DNA of 64,000 bases from Litomosoides sigmodontis (Eukaryota; Nematoda; Chromadorea; Rhabditida; Onchocercidae): NCBI GenBank assembly GCA_963070105.1, contig OY718807.1, positions 2,051,001 to 2,115,000 of the forward strand, given 5' to 3'. Under the pieces are notes generated by a model. The model saw only the letters and a program-made list of their open reading frames with translations. It did no database searches and was not told the origin of the DNA. Below, in pieces: positions 1 to 14,815 of the stretch (its first letter is position 1; each line of letters starts with the position of its first letter). The position numbers and the translations under genes are program-made.

Positions 1-3000
1 AAGGGAAGAAGAAGGCGGTGCAGTGCAATTTTCTAAATTATATCTAAACGAATGGCGTAAACATCATTTATTAACCGTTACTGTGTTTGAGAAATTGCAT
101 TTTAGCAATTACAGGTATGACTGTCCTTTAGCAATTACAGGTATAACTGTCCTTTAGCAATTACAGGTATGACTGTCTTTTAGCAATTACAGGCATGACT
201 GTCCTTTAGCAATTACAGGTATGACTGTTGTCGAGAAATTGACTATCTTTTAGCAATTACGGGTTTAGCAATCTTCTAACAAATACAGGTCGAGAAACTG
301 TCTTTTAGCAATTGTGATGACAGAAAGAGATGCTTATTTGTAGAATTGAAAAGTAATTATTACTTACTGGTAACAATAAATCGAATGATTAATTTTTGCT
401 GACAGAATGGCAAAATGTAAATAAATAGTTTGAGCATAATTTAAAAAAAAAAAAAGAAATGAGTAAGTAACTATGAGAATTGAACATATTTAACTATCAG
501 TTGCGTAAATAAACTTTACGTAAAACAAACAAACAGGAAAAGGATGGGTGGGACAGACTGTCTGACTGACCGGTTTTCGACTAGAGTAGACTGATTGATT
601 GCTAAACAACCGCTATTAAAAGAAATACGAGCAAAGGATAGGAATAACTTTTAAACTTTCACTTTACACAATTGATGGAATCATTTATGCAAATTACACA
701 TTCATTTATTTCATTCCTGCACTTTACTATTTATTTTTATTTATGCTAAAGACTTAAATTTTATTTAAAAAAATGAATTTCATACAATTTACAACACCTT
801 ATACTACTTGAAAATTCACTTAAATATTACTCCAAGCTTCCATCATTTATAGAAGAAGAAAGGAGGGATTACGTAAAAATTGATGACAGTCCACTTTCAT
901 TGAAATGAATTTTCGAAATTGTTTCAAAAATGCACAATAAATCAAAATCTCAATATGTGATCAATCAACGAGCAAAAATTCGTTCACTTATAAATAATGA
1001 TTTTGCGAGATAGAATTAACTGACTGCATCGATGTGCCTGCGTTCTCATTGACTTAAAAAAATTTTTGAACTCTTTCATTTGTTCAAAACTAAGTAAATA
1101 TTTCGTGACCACATAGATATTTGTTTTTTTTCTTTTTTTTCTTTTTTTTAACAAAAAATTTTTCTCTCTCAGTCCACTACAACAAAAGTAACAGAGTAGT
1201 AGCAGTAATGAATGAAATAACAGGTGAAAATAAGTTAGCTTCTTCTGTCCGCCTAATTTTGCTTCCTTCCAAATTCATTAATAAAAATTTAAAAATTTAC
1301 GATCAATGAGGCAAAAAAAAAAGGGGAAAAGGAAGTCACACAGAATCGTTTTTGTTTTAAAAATAAATTTACAAATATCGGTGAAAAGGAGGAGTGAGTG
1401 AGACTGACAATCCAATTTCAGCTTTATCTCTCTCTTTTGAGCTTTACAGATGATTGTTCTGATCTGTCATTAGCTTCCTGTTGTCAACAACGTGCTGCTC
1501 CTCTCCACTCAACTAACATTGCAACAACAAGAACAACAACAACAACAACAACAACAAATGAACTGCTACCAGTTAATTACAGCATTAGCACCTAGAAACG
1601 ATTGAGTATTTCCGGCAACAGAAACGTCAAACATGAGAATTGAAAGAAGGGTAATGGTATAATAAGTAAGTTAAAAATAAGTCATAAGTAAGTCATAATA
1701 ATTAAGTCATAAGTAAGTTAAAAATAGAAAAAGAAAAACCGAAATGCAATCGAACAAATCGCTACGATGAGAGGGAGAGGGAGGGAGAGAGAGAGAGAGA
1801 GAGAGAAAGAATCAATTGCTTAAATCTTAAATGTCATAGCAAATTAGCATAAAACATTTGTGACGCTTACGGTTCCATGCTAGCTATCTTATCAATGTAT
1901 CAAGCAATGGTAATCCCTCCTACTCCTTATCATCCACTGATATCAGCTAGCAGAGGGATCAGCACGGAAAAAAATAGCAATACACGTCATATTTCATTCA
2001 ATTTTACACCCTCCCCTTCGCCCCTCCTCCCCTCCCCCTCATTTTATGCATGCTATCAAATCAGCGCATTCATCAAACAAACAGCACCGCTTTTCACCTC
2101 TTACATTACCTGTACGCTGTCGCCTCTCACGCATCACAACCTACCACGGACGGTAATGAAAATTTAACAGTTCAAACAACAGCAGCGAAAATTAGTTTTG
2201 AAATTTATGACTGCATTTTATTGGCTAATTTTCGTTAAGCATGAAATGCAAACAATTTTTGATGATTAATGAAAGTTAAAAATGTGAAGAAAATTACAAA
2301 TAACAATTTGTTCAATTTAAATTTAATTTATTTTTGCTTTTGCACCCTTTTTAAATTATTCAACAAGTTTTTTTTGCACGCAAAAATGATGCGCTTTGTA
2401 CCAGTAGCGTAAGAATGGTGATAGATGAAGCAGGCGCAAATGTCTTTCTTCAAGCAACAAAATGCTAAATCAATTTAATTCAATCTATCACTTCTCAGAT
2501 GATATATTAGCATATTATCACGTGATTTTCGTTGATAATGATAAATGCGTTGATTCGCTTTTCACGCATTTCACGTGCAAAAATCAGTCATAGCTTTCAG
2601 CACGCTTATCAATTTCTTTTCTTTTTTTTTTTAAAAAAAATGTCTTCTGCATTTGACGTAAAGCGTTCGAATGAGTAAGAGTTACGTGTGCGAACTGTTA
2701 CGCACACAGTAACATCACTTGCCGAAATTGAAAAAAGAAAAAGATTTTTTCCTTCAACCGTATGATTGTTGAGAAATAACTCATTTATTGCATTTGAAAG
2801 AAGAAACGGAACAAATTTAAAAAACTATTTTGAGCATTTCAACCAGCAAAAAGATACGTTTGACGAGGAATGAATGGAATTACAACGCTAGAAAATGAAA
2901 ATTAATTTCAGGGCAATTTACTCACTTGCTCATTTACGGTAGTAGTAAATTTATTTTTTGAATTATTTCACGAGAAGTTTGTTATTGTTTGAAAGTTAAT

Positions 3001-3957
3001 TCTCAGAAGAACATATAAAATGCTCTCTCGTTGGTTCACATCCACTCCCACACATCATCATTTCCAACTGTACCATTGTGAATTTCCAAAAGTTTATCTT
3101 ACACTCTCATAAGTAAGTTAAAAATAGCCACTGCTGGCTATTAAGCTGCTCTTACATTAGCAAATTTCTGTTAATTTGAAATTAAAATTTATGTTGGAAA
3201 TGCTTGGTGCAGCGCAGTAAATTGCCAATGATTAAGCGCATACAATGAAATAAATTAGCACGTTTTGCCTAATATTTAAAGCTAATGAGAATAATTTAGT
3301 AGGATTAGAATTTAGCTGAAATTTCAAACATTCAACAATGAATTCATTGGTAAATTAAATTTCATAGCACTTTCAATATGATGCATATGATTGATTAGTG
3401 AATTCAATTCATGAAATGAATTAAATATTAGTTAATGGAAAATCTTAAACTATCACAAGTGTTCGACAAATAAATTAAATTACCCGATATATTATGAATA
3501 ATTAACTGACCTAAAATACCCTTATAAAAATGAAAAATCAATGAGTAAAAGAAGGGAAAAAGAGAAAGAGAGAGAAAGAGATAGAAAGAGAGAAAGAGAG
3601 AAAAAAGAGAAAAACGAGAGAGAAAGAGAGAGAGAGAAGGCATAAATTATTTAATCATTTACAGCGCGTTACTCTATTATTATTACCATTTATTACTATT
3701 TATCATTATTTATCATTTATTATTACTATCCATTGTTGCCATTATTTACTATTGTTATTTATTATTAGTTATTACTATTATTAATTAATTAATTATTGCC
3801 ATTGATATTCCCATTATTAATTATAATTATTATAAATGAGGAGTACTGTGATGAGAAAGTAAACTGAAAGAAGAAGCAAAGATATCAAGAATGAATAATT
3901 AAAGTGAGCGAAGTGAATGAGAACGAGACTGTACACACTGCCAGACAATTAAGCATC
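1..3957. other. Repeat-rich intergenic DNA
   Basis: No coding exon was recognised. The stretch holds a 26-bp minisatellite (101-310), a (CAA)n tract near 1525-1556, a C-rich tract near 2009-2040, purine (GA)n tracts near 1770-1806 and 3556-3637, and ATT-rich sequence at 3670-3830. A short block beginning CATAAGTAAGTTAAAAATAG appears near 1705 and again near 3110. The few ORFs are homopolymer- or microsatellite-driven. It is the downstream flank of the minus-strand GnT-I gene. Confidence 0.6.
101..310. repeat. 26-bp minisatellite, five near-perfect units plus decayed copies
   Basis: The unit begins TTTAGCAATTACAGGTATGA and ends CTGTCC. Units start at 101, 127, 153, 179 and 205 and differ by single bases. 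Decayed copies continue to about 310, with inserted GTCGAGAAA-type sequence. There are no unique spacers between units, so this is a plain tandem repeat and not a CRISPR-like array. Confidence 0.9.
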
Positions 3958-6900
3958 CTACTCCGGCGGTGATTCCCAGGTTGGATCGTATCCAGGCCAA
4001 ATATTCCAATCTGGTACCACATATATCCGTACATCATTTATAAAGCACGTTACCACACCCAAATATGCTGTTCGTGGTACTCCATCCTGTAAATTTTTCA
4101 CCCTTCCTCATTTGCTGTTTTTTTTTTCTTTTGATTTGAAAAAATTAACATTTCTAGCCCTACTAAGTTAAGCAAAACAGCAAACATCGGTGAGACACGC
4201 GTGCTACGTGTGTTAAATTTTCGTTAGTTAAAAAGAAAAATTTGAAATTCGTGAAGAAATTTTAATTGGAAAACAAAAATGGGCACTTTAAAATCACGCA
4301 TTATTTTCAAATGATCGGCAATTTGAAGATAATTTTCCAATGTTTTATACTGAATACGTATTGCATTATAGCCGATCATCATAGCTTGCATTAATTGTTC
4401 AAGTGATGAGACAAGTGCTGCGGAAAACACCTGTTTCATAAAGGCACGATCATAATTCATCTAAAAACCAAAAAATAACCTTTTTTGCATATTTAAATGT
4501 AATTATCATATTCCACAATTATTCATAATTATTTCATTTACGAATAATTTTTTTTTTTAACAACAAAAAAGAAAGGATTACTTCACTGTTTTAGCAGAAA
4601 ATCAATTATAGCGAGCATGATGATGATAACGAAAAAAGAAATAAATGAATGAAAAATTAATTACTTTAATTAAATGTTGCAAATTTAACTGTGTGAAATT
4701 TATGAAAACTTCATTGAGTATTACTTTGGCAAGGTGTTGCTTGAAAAACAATCCCCTGCAAATTAATTAAAAATTCCTACATTGCAAAATTAGCAGTTTC
4801 ATTTAATCATCAATTAATTTATTTTTACAAACAATTGAATAATAAAAATAGTTTTTTTTTGTTGCCTTTTACTTCATAAGTAATAATCACCTGCTTGCAC
4901 CCTTTCTACCTTCAGCTGTCATTCCGGTACGTGATATTTCAGGTCTAATACAGGCTCGATTTTTACGTATGGTATTGTTACGTATCCAATCATCCCAGAA
5001 ACTAACTGGCCAAATTGGACCTAATTCATTCCATAATTCTCTGCAAACAGCTAAATACAGGATAAATTTTTCGAAACTTTATAATTTTATAAAATTTAGT
5101 TGCAGAAATATCGAACTAATAATTGACAACTAAAACACGGTGATAAAGATAATGCTGGAACAATTTGTGTTAAAATACGTAGCTGTTTACAATTTGAGCA
5201 TATAATTTAAAAAATTTAAATAAATTTTGAAGCAAAAAAAAAGGGAAGAAAAGAATTGCCGCTCTTACTTGGTCATCATCCATCCAAGTCCAGGAAAAAA
5301 ATCACTGCGATGTAACAGTTCCGGTTGTTTCGTATCAATTAGATATGCTTTACCGTTATCATTCCAGGCTGATACACAATACAACGTCCTGTCAGCGTCC
5401 AGAAGTGAACGTGTAGCACTAAAGTACTCGAAAAAATCAGGTGCTATATCCAAATCATCTGCAATGCAACGTGATAATCATATCAGCGATAGTGATAAGT
5501 TATGCTTGAATTTTAAATTCAACTTTAGGACATTTCAAAGAAAATTATGCTTTAAAAAAATATACAATTGGTAACTTCGGCGACAAATTAATTAATTAGA
5601 GAGGATAACCTTCAGTAATGATAACACTGGAATAATTGAGCTTATCAAATATGTATGATAGACCAAGTTTGTAATGTCGCGCAATCCGATAATAACTCAC
5701 GTAACGTTTATGTTCCGGGATTACGGTGACATGAGCATTCTCACTACTTAGGTGCTACAATTAATAATTCTTTTAAAATTATACTAATTCAAATTCTCCT
5801 TTTCCTATCAATCACTTTGGCAAATGCTTTTTCTTAGGAAAATTTTTGAAATTTAATTGATAAATAGATTTTGTTGCAAATACAAAATCACACTCACAAT
5901 CTCATTATTTTTTCATATTTTCAAAATCATAGCATTAATGAAATCTTATTGTAAGTTATATTTTTGGTAAAAAGAAATTTAACCAATTTATTATTTGAGA
6001 AATAAATTAATTAATTAAAATTTCCAGAAAAAAAAGTACAGAATTATCGATAAGTGAAAAAAGAACGCAACCAAATAATAATTAAATTAAATAAATTTCA
6101 TTTTCTCATTTTCTATCCATCACTCTTACTGCAACAAATGAAAATGTTCACCTTAATGTAAGTTATTTCGCTACCAACTCTCTCAATAACCTCTCTAACA
6201 TTGGAATCATCACAATCCTGACTTACAACTATTGGAAATTTTTCAGCTGATGGTCGATACCTGAAACTGTTTGAGTGTGCGATTAACTTAGCCGAAACAT
6301 TAACAGATAGTGATTTTCACTTTTAATCTACGTGTAAATAGGAGTGAAAAAATTAGCATTTAAATTTCCTGAAAAAAATTTGAATATTTCTTTTTCGTTG
6401 CATGAAGAAGTAAGTTATGTTTCGCTAGCGAAATTAAATTAATTTAATTAATTAAATTCATGTTTATTTGTTTTTTTTATAAAAAACTTAAACGTTTACA
6501 ATAGATAATTTGATTCAATAACCTGAGTAATTTTTCCAATTGATTTTTAATTGCATTTGGACGATTGCATGCAAATACGAGGACAGGAATTTGAAAAGGC
6601 CATTCGTTAGCTGATGATGATCGTCCAAGCGATGATTTCAATTTTTGGGTGGAAGAATTCACTGATCGCACTATGCTAGCACTCCTCTGCCTTTCAAGCT
6701 CATCAAGCTTCTTCCTGGAAGAGACAAGACAAGCTTTAGCTTTATCAGTTAATCATTTCTTAGAAAAAATAAAGCATACATCACAACACTGTCCACTCAC
6801 TCACTACAACTCTCCAGTTGCTTCCAAACAACAAATTTTTCCTTTTTTTTTTTTGTTTTCTTTGCTTCTTAAAGAGAAAAAAATTATGCAAAAAAAAAAC

Positions 6901-7284
6901 ACTTACTGAAGCAGTGCAATTTCACTTTTACCATCTTTTAAAAGCTTTTGCAAATGGTTCATTTCATGTTTGAATTGGTTGGAATTTGCTGGCTGAAAAT
7001 TTTTGAAACATTCAAAAATTATATATAAATTTATAAAAAATGAACAAGCATCTGTCACTTGTCTTCTTTGTCATTTTTTTTTTTGTAGCAAAGAATTAAA
7101 CAATTAGTTTTCAGCTATATTTCTAGTTTTGTAACCAAAATTAATATATTAAATTTTACTAGTAAAATTTGAAAAAAAAAAGACAAACCGTTGCATGAAG
7201 TGGATAAAGCACAAATCGAAGAAGGACACAAATGTAAAAAATGGTAAGAATTAGAAATAAATGTTCCGATCGTATTCGCGGCAT
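3958..7284 (-). CDS. Alpha-1,3-mannosyl-glycoprotein 2-beta-N-acetylglucosaminyltransferase (GnT-I / MGAT1)
   Basis: Transfers GlcNAc from UDP-GlcNAc to Man5GlcNAc2 in the medial Golgi, opening hybrid and complex N-glycan synthesis. Ten exons on the minus strand: 7284-7189, 6992-6907, 6714-6523, 6260-6152, 5754-5610, 5458-5269, 5040-4891, 4755-4665, 4460-4287 and 4086-3958; phases agree and give 453 aa (vertebrate MGAT1 is about 445). A type II membrane anchor lies at residues 9-27, followed by a charged stem including [10 protein letters not shown]. Catalytic-domain hallmarks are [28 protein letters not shown], the metal/nucleotide-sugar motif EDDLD (209-213, spanning an intron), [41 protein letters not shown] and the C-terminal GYDPTW. 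The start is the ATG giving a short cytosolic tail before the anchor. No break was seen. C. elegans has three paralogues (gly-12, gly-13, gly-14), and I cannot say which this matches. Confidence 0.95.
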
Positions 7285-10200
7285 AACCACATGGTGATGA
7301 ACGGATTAGATAGAACAAAGCCGCTTTAGAGCTAATTAGCTTAACATTTGCGCTAATTAGTTTTTTATTTTCCTAAAATATTCGCAGCGATGTAACACTC
7401 ATTTCTTGTTTGTTTTTGGAAAATTTTCCTTCGAACGAAATATCATTCAATGTACGACCTTTGGAAGGGAATTGAAATTAATAAGTGATGAAACACATGG
7501 AATTCTGATGATCAATCAATCAATCAATAAAGCATTCTATAACTCATGCATTATAACTCGAGCTCATTTTAATATGAAAATTCGCAATTTCAATTAAGTC
7601 GCATTAAAATTAATTAATATACAATAAAGTATTTTCTCGTTTTAATATTCGAAAAAAAATTCTTTAATGCAAAATTAATCTAAAAAAATATTTCATTCAT
7701 AAACTAGAAGGTTATGTCACGATTTAATTAAACATAGAAATGGAAAAAAAAAATTTAATCAAAACGGTTGAACTTTTTCAAGTATATTGTTAGTTACTTT
7801 TTTTTGCATTTAATTATAACAAATCCTATTTCATATAGTTCGAATGAAGAAGGTTGAACAAGTGCAAAAGTTCGATGATCTATCATTTCATCATTTCGAA
7901 ATTCATTAAAAAATTAACGTTCCCCTGCTAACACTTACTAACAGAAATATGTTAAACATTCGCTATCACATTATCAGTGATCATTATCAGTCGACGATAA
8001 TAAGTACTCCACAAGTGTAGAATGATATGATATAAGAGAAATGAAAAGTTACAAAAAAAACACACACACACAAAAGCAAGTACAATCGGAATCCGTGATT
8101 TTTTTTTTGTATTCTGAAATATTTTTATTTTATTTCTTCATTTTACATCGCAATAATCAATAATATTCAATTTAATAGGTTGAAAAAAGTATGCAATTTC
8201 ATAGGTGAAAACTATGAAAAAAAAAGTCTAAATATTACAGTCAATACCTTCCACGAATTTGAAAGATAACGAAAGCACTGCGTGCCCTTCCCCTCTCTCT
8301 CTCCCTCTCTCTCTCGCTCTCTCTCTCTTCATATCGGATAATTATTGTTAGAAGTAAAAACCAAAATTTTGGTTGAATTAAACTGCATATAGGCAAGATG
8401 AACAATTGCATGTACGCATGTATGCGTGCATGAAATTTGAATATAATTAAAACGAGCTATTTCACAACAAGGAAAGAAAATTTAAGGATAATCATTTGCA
8501 AAAAGTAATATTTCATAGTTTGTTAGAATGAATTTAAAAGTAGCAAAGTGAAAGAATGGAACAAAACAAAGTGATAAACGGCTTTACCTTAAAAAAAAGC
8601 ACTTAAAAATTTGAAATTATCTACTGATAAGATAAAGCAAAATGAAAAGCCAAAAAAAAATTCGAGAGGACAGCACCTTCATGACTCTTTCCACGTTCAT
8701 TTAATGACTTATTTCGAAAAATTCTAAAAATGAAAAGACGACAAATTTATGATAGCGTAAATTGCTGAATGATTAGCATTAGCATATATTTGATTAAAGG
8801 AAAAACTAATTAGAAAGAAATTTTAATTTAAATGCTATTGTGCACAAGCGAGGAAAAGATGAGAGTGGAACAATATCGTTCGTCAAATTTGTTTAATTTT
8901 TAGATTTTAATTTAGTATTAGAGAGAATAAGGTCATGAATAATTTCTATGCGTACGCATAATCACTCCTATCCAATGGTACAATTTCGTTCTTCTCCCAG
9001 GAAACTTCAAGCGTATTGTTAATTAATTAAATTTCTTTTTTACAAAAATCACATACAGCGTGCCACAATGTTGCGAAATAATGAGGAAATTTTGGAATTT
9101 CAAATTAATAAAGAAATTAAATTTTAAAAGAGTACCACGAAAAGGCTAAGTTAGCCTCTACACTTTCTATTGCCCGATCATTCTACATGAATATCATCTA
9201 CTATCTGTCGCAGCAGAAGCAATGAAATTCACATTACAATTAGAATTGCTATTATCAAGACGAAAATCAATAAATTTTAATTTTGTTTGAATTTCATAGA
9301 AATAAGGAAGAAGTGTTCATTTGAGGAAAAAAAAAACCGATCAATCAAAATGCAATTATTGCCTGCAAATTTTTTCCATTCATTACAAAAATTTCATTTC
9401 AATTCAACTAAAAACATAAAAAACGTGTTTGAAGAAATATCGAAAGATAATTAAATAGTCAAAAGAAGAAACTAAGGACAAAACTCATTCATTTGAAAAC
9501 TATCACTAAATTTCATCGATGAAAATATTCAGTAAATTTAATTAAAATTAATGAAAATAATTTCAATCAATAAGCGATTAGTCCAATCCTTTTACAATTA
9601 TTTCAAATTTCATGAACAACAACAGCAATGATAATAATAACAATGATAATAACAGCAATGACAACAAAAGTATAATTAGTGTTGGAAAAGAAAAACGAAA
9701 TTGCTATTACACGTGCTCACAATTCTTTTGTTTTAATTTTAATTTAATCAGAGTCATTAACTAACACAATGATTGCATACACTTCATAATTTCAAAAACC
9801 AAAAGCCTAAAATATGAGCATTATGTCGATTACAGGCGATAACACGCAGACGTCAGAAATGTGGCATGTGACATGTGACTGTGTCATCAATAACAATACA
9901 TTTATTCACTTATTGGAATTAAAATTGATCGAAAATGGAAGTGATGGATGACGACAACTTTACATGCAAATATACAGCTCATCAATTTATTTCATTCGAC
10001 AACAGAACTTGTTTTCTTGAAAAACTGGAAATGAAATACTTACTTAAACAACCGCCCTGTTCATCCTATCAATAACAAATGGCCGTCACTTGAGAACGTC
10101 TAACAAAAGCTAAGATATTTTGCTTAGCGTGATGAAAGCTGAAGTTAAAAAGTATGCTAACATATTACTATTACTTAAGTATTTCACCACTTTCAGCGAT

Positions 10201-11162
10201 TGCAGCAGTACGAACATTTTAGGAGGCAAAGATTTGACACAAAGATTTTAGTGTAATTTTCAATTTTAGTAATGCTATTTTTTTTATTTCACTTCTCTTA
10301 TTTGCTTCCTTCCTATGTCTCTTCATCAACGATCATTTCTTCTTATGAACAATTATTTCAGTTTTTTTTTTTAAATTAAAGGAACTTTTTTTCAAACAAA
10401 AATGCAAAATCTAAAGAAGTAAAAGTACAGTAGTGTTAAAAATGAAACAGTTAAAATTGCACGCAACAAATTTCATACATTCTTCATTATTACAGTTTTA
10501 ATAAACTTTTACGGTAGAGTTCAATGTCAGTGATAATTCATTTAGGTTACCTTTCTTCCTTAGCTAATAATTCTAATATTTTCTAGCTAATATTTTCTTT
10601 GAAATTTAGCTCAGAGTGACTTTTCGCAGCAATACCTTCTTCATTTCATCCCAATTTCAGAAAACAGAGATCTTTCACTTTCCCTTTTAAATTACTCACA
10701 AATATAAAATAAAATTTTAGAATAAAATTTGTTGTCTACTAAAAATTTTCTTTTTGATTGTTTTAGCTTTAATTTTTAAAAAAAATAAATTCAATTTTAC
10801 CGCTGAAATTTCACTTCATTGCTATAGAGGAAGAATGTGAGCTATTTGTCAGTAAAATCTCTATTATATATTATTTGGAAATTTGCTGTAATGAAAAATA
10901 TGCCATCAAAACGATAACATTTAATTGCCTATCACCACGAATGACAAACTAACTGAAGTTTAAAAAACAGCACCTAGACCAAAAAAATACTTTTTGAATT
11001 TAACTTTTCAACCCTTTCTCTCTCCCTTTTCTCTCTTTCTCTCTCTCTTTGATAATCACAATTGTTGAGTAAGATCGATTTAAAAGATGATATTTGACAT
11101 AGCTTTTTAACGTTTTCCCAAATCTTAATCTCTCCTCTCTCTTCATTCCTATAATTTTCGAT

Positions 11163-11164
<2 letters not shown>

Positions 11165-11222
<58 letters not shown>
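11165..11222. repeat. (AT)n-(GA)n compound microsatellite
   Basis: About 28 bp of alternating TA is followed directly by about 30 bp of alternating GA. It is non-coding; the ORF across it on the minus strand is low complexity. Confidence 0.9.
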
Positions 11223-11225
<3 letters not shown>

Positions 11226-13004
11226 AAGGGAAGGAGGGAGAGGGATGGAGGAAGATTTAAAATGGTACAACTGAATGAATGGAATTAGTGCTTCACTAAC
11301 TGAAATGTACAAATGTGAACCGGCAAAATTATGATTTAGTAGGAATATATTATCTACCTTTTTGCCGAAAAGACCAGAATTTTCATTTGGAAAAGAATCG
11401 GTGAAAAACTGAAATATTGAATTAAAATAACTGAATGAATTGAAATTGATTGAAATAAAAAAATTTCCATCATTTAAAATCTTCGTATTACTATGAAAGC
11501 TATTAATGTTCAACAGTCAGACGTAAGCATTTCTAACAGAATTAAAATTTGAGTAGAAGTAAAATTAGGCTTATCACACGTCGCGTTAATGATATATAAC
11601 ATATACGCAAGACATATAATGGGTACTGCGCACACGTCAGTTTATTGCACGTAAATTATAAATAAAAACTGTTTACGCTAGCTATAAAATGAAAATTCGA
11701 AGCGCTAATATTTGCATATGGACATTTCCCAAAATGAAGCAGCACAGCTGATTAAGCTAATGCAGCAGTATTCTAGCTTCAGAGGCCATAACGAAGCATT
11801 AGCGATTGCTAGGTGGACAAAAAGAAAGGGAGAGAAAGAGAAAGAGAGAGAAGGGGAGAGAAGACGAAAAAACGAAAGAGATAGAGAGAGGAAGAGGGAG
11901 AGAATGAAATGGGAAACAAATTACAGCTTTAAAATTTACTCATCAAACGTCACTCACTTTTATATTAACTAACGTTCCACATTGATATTCCTCAATTCAT
12001 AAACGATTACGATAGAAACGGATGAATATAAGTGAAAACTTCTCTCTCTCTCCCTCTCTTCCCTTCAATAACAAATCCATAAAAGGTTGATTCATTCTTT
12101 ATAAACCAGTTTTTTACAAAGTACAATTGAGGCCTGTCTGTTATGTAATTAAAGTTGTTTACGCAATCATTAAATGATCAATGAAACGAACAAACAAACA
12201 AGGAGGATTTAATGTGAAAAGATTTGGGAGAGTGAATGAACAACTCGTAAGAGCTGAGAGTAAGCTTACAATGAAACAACAAGAAGAAAAATTTACATAT
12301 GAAAGTAGCGAGTTGAAAATATGACTCATCCCTTCCATCAGCAAACAATCTGAAATGAAATTGAATTTCAAATTTAAATTTATCCTATATTGTCAGTGTA
12401 AAAAATCCAAACCGCCAGGAGAATTCAAATGGATTGAGTTAAAGTAAATTTCCTTCCTCTTCTTTTAATCTAATTAGAAAAATTAAATTAAACTTCAACA
12501 ATATTCATTTGTACTTAATTCATGTATATTTTAAACTTTAAAAAAATACATGGAAAAAAAAACGTGATAGCGATTTAAATGTGATAAAAAATGATAACAA
12601 AGGGAGAAAGAGAGAGAGAGGGAGAGAAAAGGAAAATGACTGCAAATACTAGCTAATAAGAATGAAGCAAACAAAGATCAATGTCGACTGGGAACAGAAT
12701 TGTACATCTATTATTATGCTAACGTGAAATGATCAATTTGCAGCCACACAATTTCAAAATCCTTTCCGCCTCCTGCACACGTCCAGCATCATCGTGTTGC
12801 AAAACATGACGGACGGAACCACACGCGTCTTCCTCCCTTTTCACATTTCACATTCGTTTCGTTTCGGCGTGCAAAAATTATCAATTCATATATGTCTGTG
12901 TCTACATGGATTGTGGTGTCTGTTTGCTTTAGCTTACATTCAGCAAGCTTTTCTTCCTTCTCCTCCTCCTCCACCACCACCACCACCTCTTTCTACTTCT
13001 ACTA

Positions 13005-13161
<157 letters not shown>

Positions 13162-13814
13162 GCGTGATGCCTGTTGCATAATCAGGATGGACACTCGTGG
13201 TAGACGTGTGACATACGCATTTTATTTCATTTAGCTAATGTAACATAATTAATGCTAATTGCATGAATCATAGAGGTAATGAAAATATTGATAGGAAGTT
13301 GTATCTGAGCCAGAAGATTTTCTATCCGTTCTGATTCCTTTGTTGTTATGTGTGTCAATGAAAATTTTATTGCGAATGGTACTTTTGAAATGTGATAAAT
13401 AGATGAATGAATAAATTAGAAAATTTTCCATTCTACGCCCTCATTTTCAGGTTATCTTTCCTAACATCGTTTATTTTCCTCATGCATTTCCACACGATGT
13501 TTCTTCTAATCTAACGTCAATTAATGTTGCTGTCAACTTCTTTCTACCTAACTTGTTTGGATTACAAGTTGTGCAGCCAATTTTCATCGATTGTTTCATT
13601 CATGAGAAATGGCCTTAAAGATGTTGTACGATTTATTTATCATCCAAGTCATTCATTGAATGATCCAACATCGATCGGTATTTTTCATCCTTTCTTTCAT
13701 CTTTCCGTCAAAAAATATCACCATACCTAGACGAGACGAATGGAGTGGACACATGTTTTTGTGATATTGGAAATGATAGGTATGATATTACACCAAGAGG
13801 AAGCTGTCAGTAAA

Positions 13815-13915
13815 TGTGAAAGATTTACAAATTGTATTTGATGTTCACTGACCGTAGAAGCTAAGTTATCGGTGAGTGAAAAAGATTTATGAATTGGTTA
13901 GTATTTGATGTTCAC
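13815..13915. repeat. Two-copy direct repeat
   Basis: Two diverged copies, about 13815-13849 and 13876-13915, run from GTGAAAGATTTA (second copy GTGAAAAAGATTTA) to GTATTTGATGTTCAC. The second copy carries a small insertion. There is no coding evidence. Confidence 0.6.
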
Positions 13916-14075
13916 CGAAGGATTAGTATGAGATGATGCATTGCTTGAGCCCGAGCCATTGTATAATGGGGTCAAACACCCCTTTGAGGACATTTGTGTG
14001 TTGTAAGCGGTCGCTGGAAAAAATCGCTTGATACGATCAATCATTTAAAGTGCGATCGATATCCGTATTTGTGTA

Positions 14076-14079
<4 letters not shown>

Positions 14080-14110
<31 letters not shown>
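14080..14110. repeat. (GT)n microsatellite
   Basis: A run of GT dinucleotides of about 30 bp in the upstream flank of the ATP-citrate lyase gene. Confidence 0.9.
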
Positions 14111-14113
<3 letters not shown>

Positions 14114-14766
14114 TACTAACAATACTAGTTCATCCTGAAGTGAAGAAGTTTCATTTTTCATTTCTTGCTCGTTTTAAACTGTTAAAAACAAAATGTTTCC
14201 TTCTTAATTTTACTAATTTCTTCCCTTCTCTATGTGTTCATTTCGCAAAAAAAAAAAGTTTTGTTATTCTCGTTAAGTTAACAGCGTGCACGCATGACCT
14301 TTACATTTCTTTTTCTTTTCTCCTTTTTTTTGCAAAATGGTTTCCATATATGGCAAAAAAGGGGCATAGCATGCCAATTGATCATCAGACTTTAAAAAAA
14401 AGTAACGTTGTCTGTCGATATATCGCAATAACCGATTTCCATATTTCCCACTTTCTTCCTTTTCCTAATTGGTTATGTTGATAGTTCAATTAGTGATATG
14501 AAGATGAGGAAAAAATCGATCTACTGCATTGTGTGTGTGTGTGTGTGTATTACTTCACAAAATGCAATCTGTCTTGTCAGATCGGTTTCATATCCAATTT
14601 CTTCCCATCACAATGTTACTAAAATGTTTAGCTTAGGTCATAAAAATTCATTCACATACGGTTTGTACTACTCTAAACGGATTTTTGAATTGTGAAAGAT
14701 GTGAATGCACATTTGTGTAACGTGGCATAACGCAATTTTTCATATTTTTTTTTCCTCAATTAATGT

Positions 14767-14801
14767 TTTTATACAGCAAGCTAGTTATTAATGCTGCAGT
14801 T
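14767..14801 (+). promoter_or_regulatory. Candidate trans-splice or 5' UTR acceptors of ATP-citrate lyase
   Basis: Two acceptor-like sites precede the start codon: TTTTATACAG ending at 14776 and AATGCTGCAG just before the A-rich leader. In nematodes an AG within about 50 bp of the ATG, with pyrimidines upstream, usually marks spliced-leader addition. Which of the two is used cannot be decided from sequence. Confidence 0.4.
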
Positions 14802-14815
14802 TTGAAAGAAGAAAT

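Noticed and set aside
101..310. Regularly repeated block that might be taken for a CRISPR array
   Set aside because: The units abut with no variable spacers, there are no cas genes, and the genome is eukaryotic.
5227..5574. 115-residue plus-strand ORF
   Set aside because: It is antisense to a GnT-I catalytic exon (5458-5269), which has clear homology on the minus strand.
10974..11513. 179-residue minus-strand ORF
   Set aside because: Much of its length is Ser-Leu, Tyr-Ile and Arg-Glu repeats read from (GA)n and (AT)n tracts, and the remainder has no recognised similarity.
11712..11972. 86-residue ORF with a plausible N-terminal half
   Set aside because: The second half is Lys/Arg/Glu repeats from a (GA)n tract, and the first half of about 35 residues matches nothing I recognise and has no supporting splice context.
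14050..14481. 143-residue ORF upstream of ATP-citrate lyase
   Set aside because: It begins in a (GT)n run and is Phe/Lys-rich without recognised similarity; it fits chance in AT-rich DNA.
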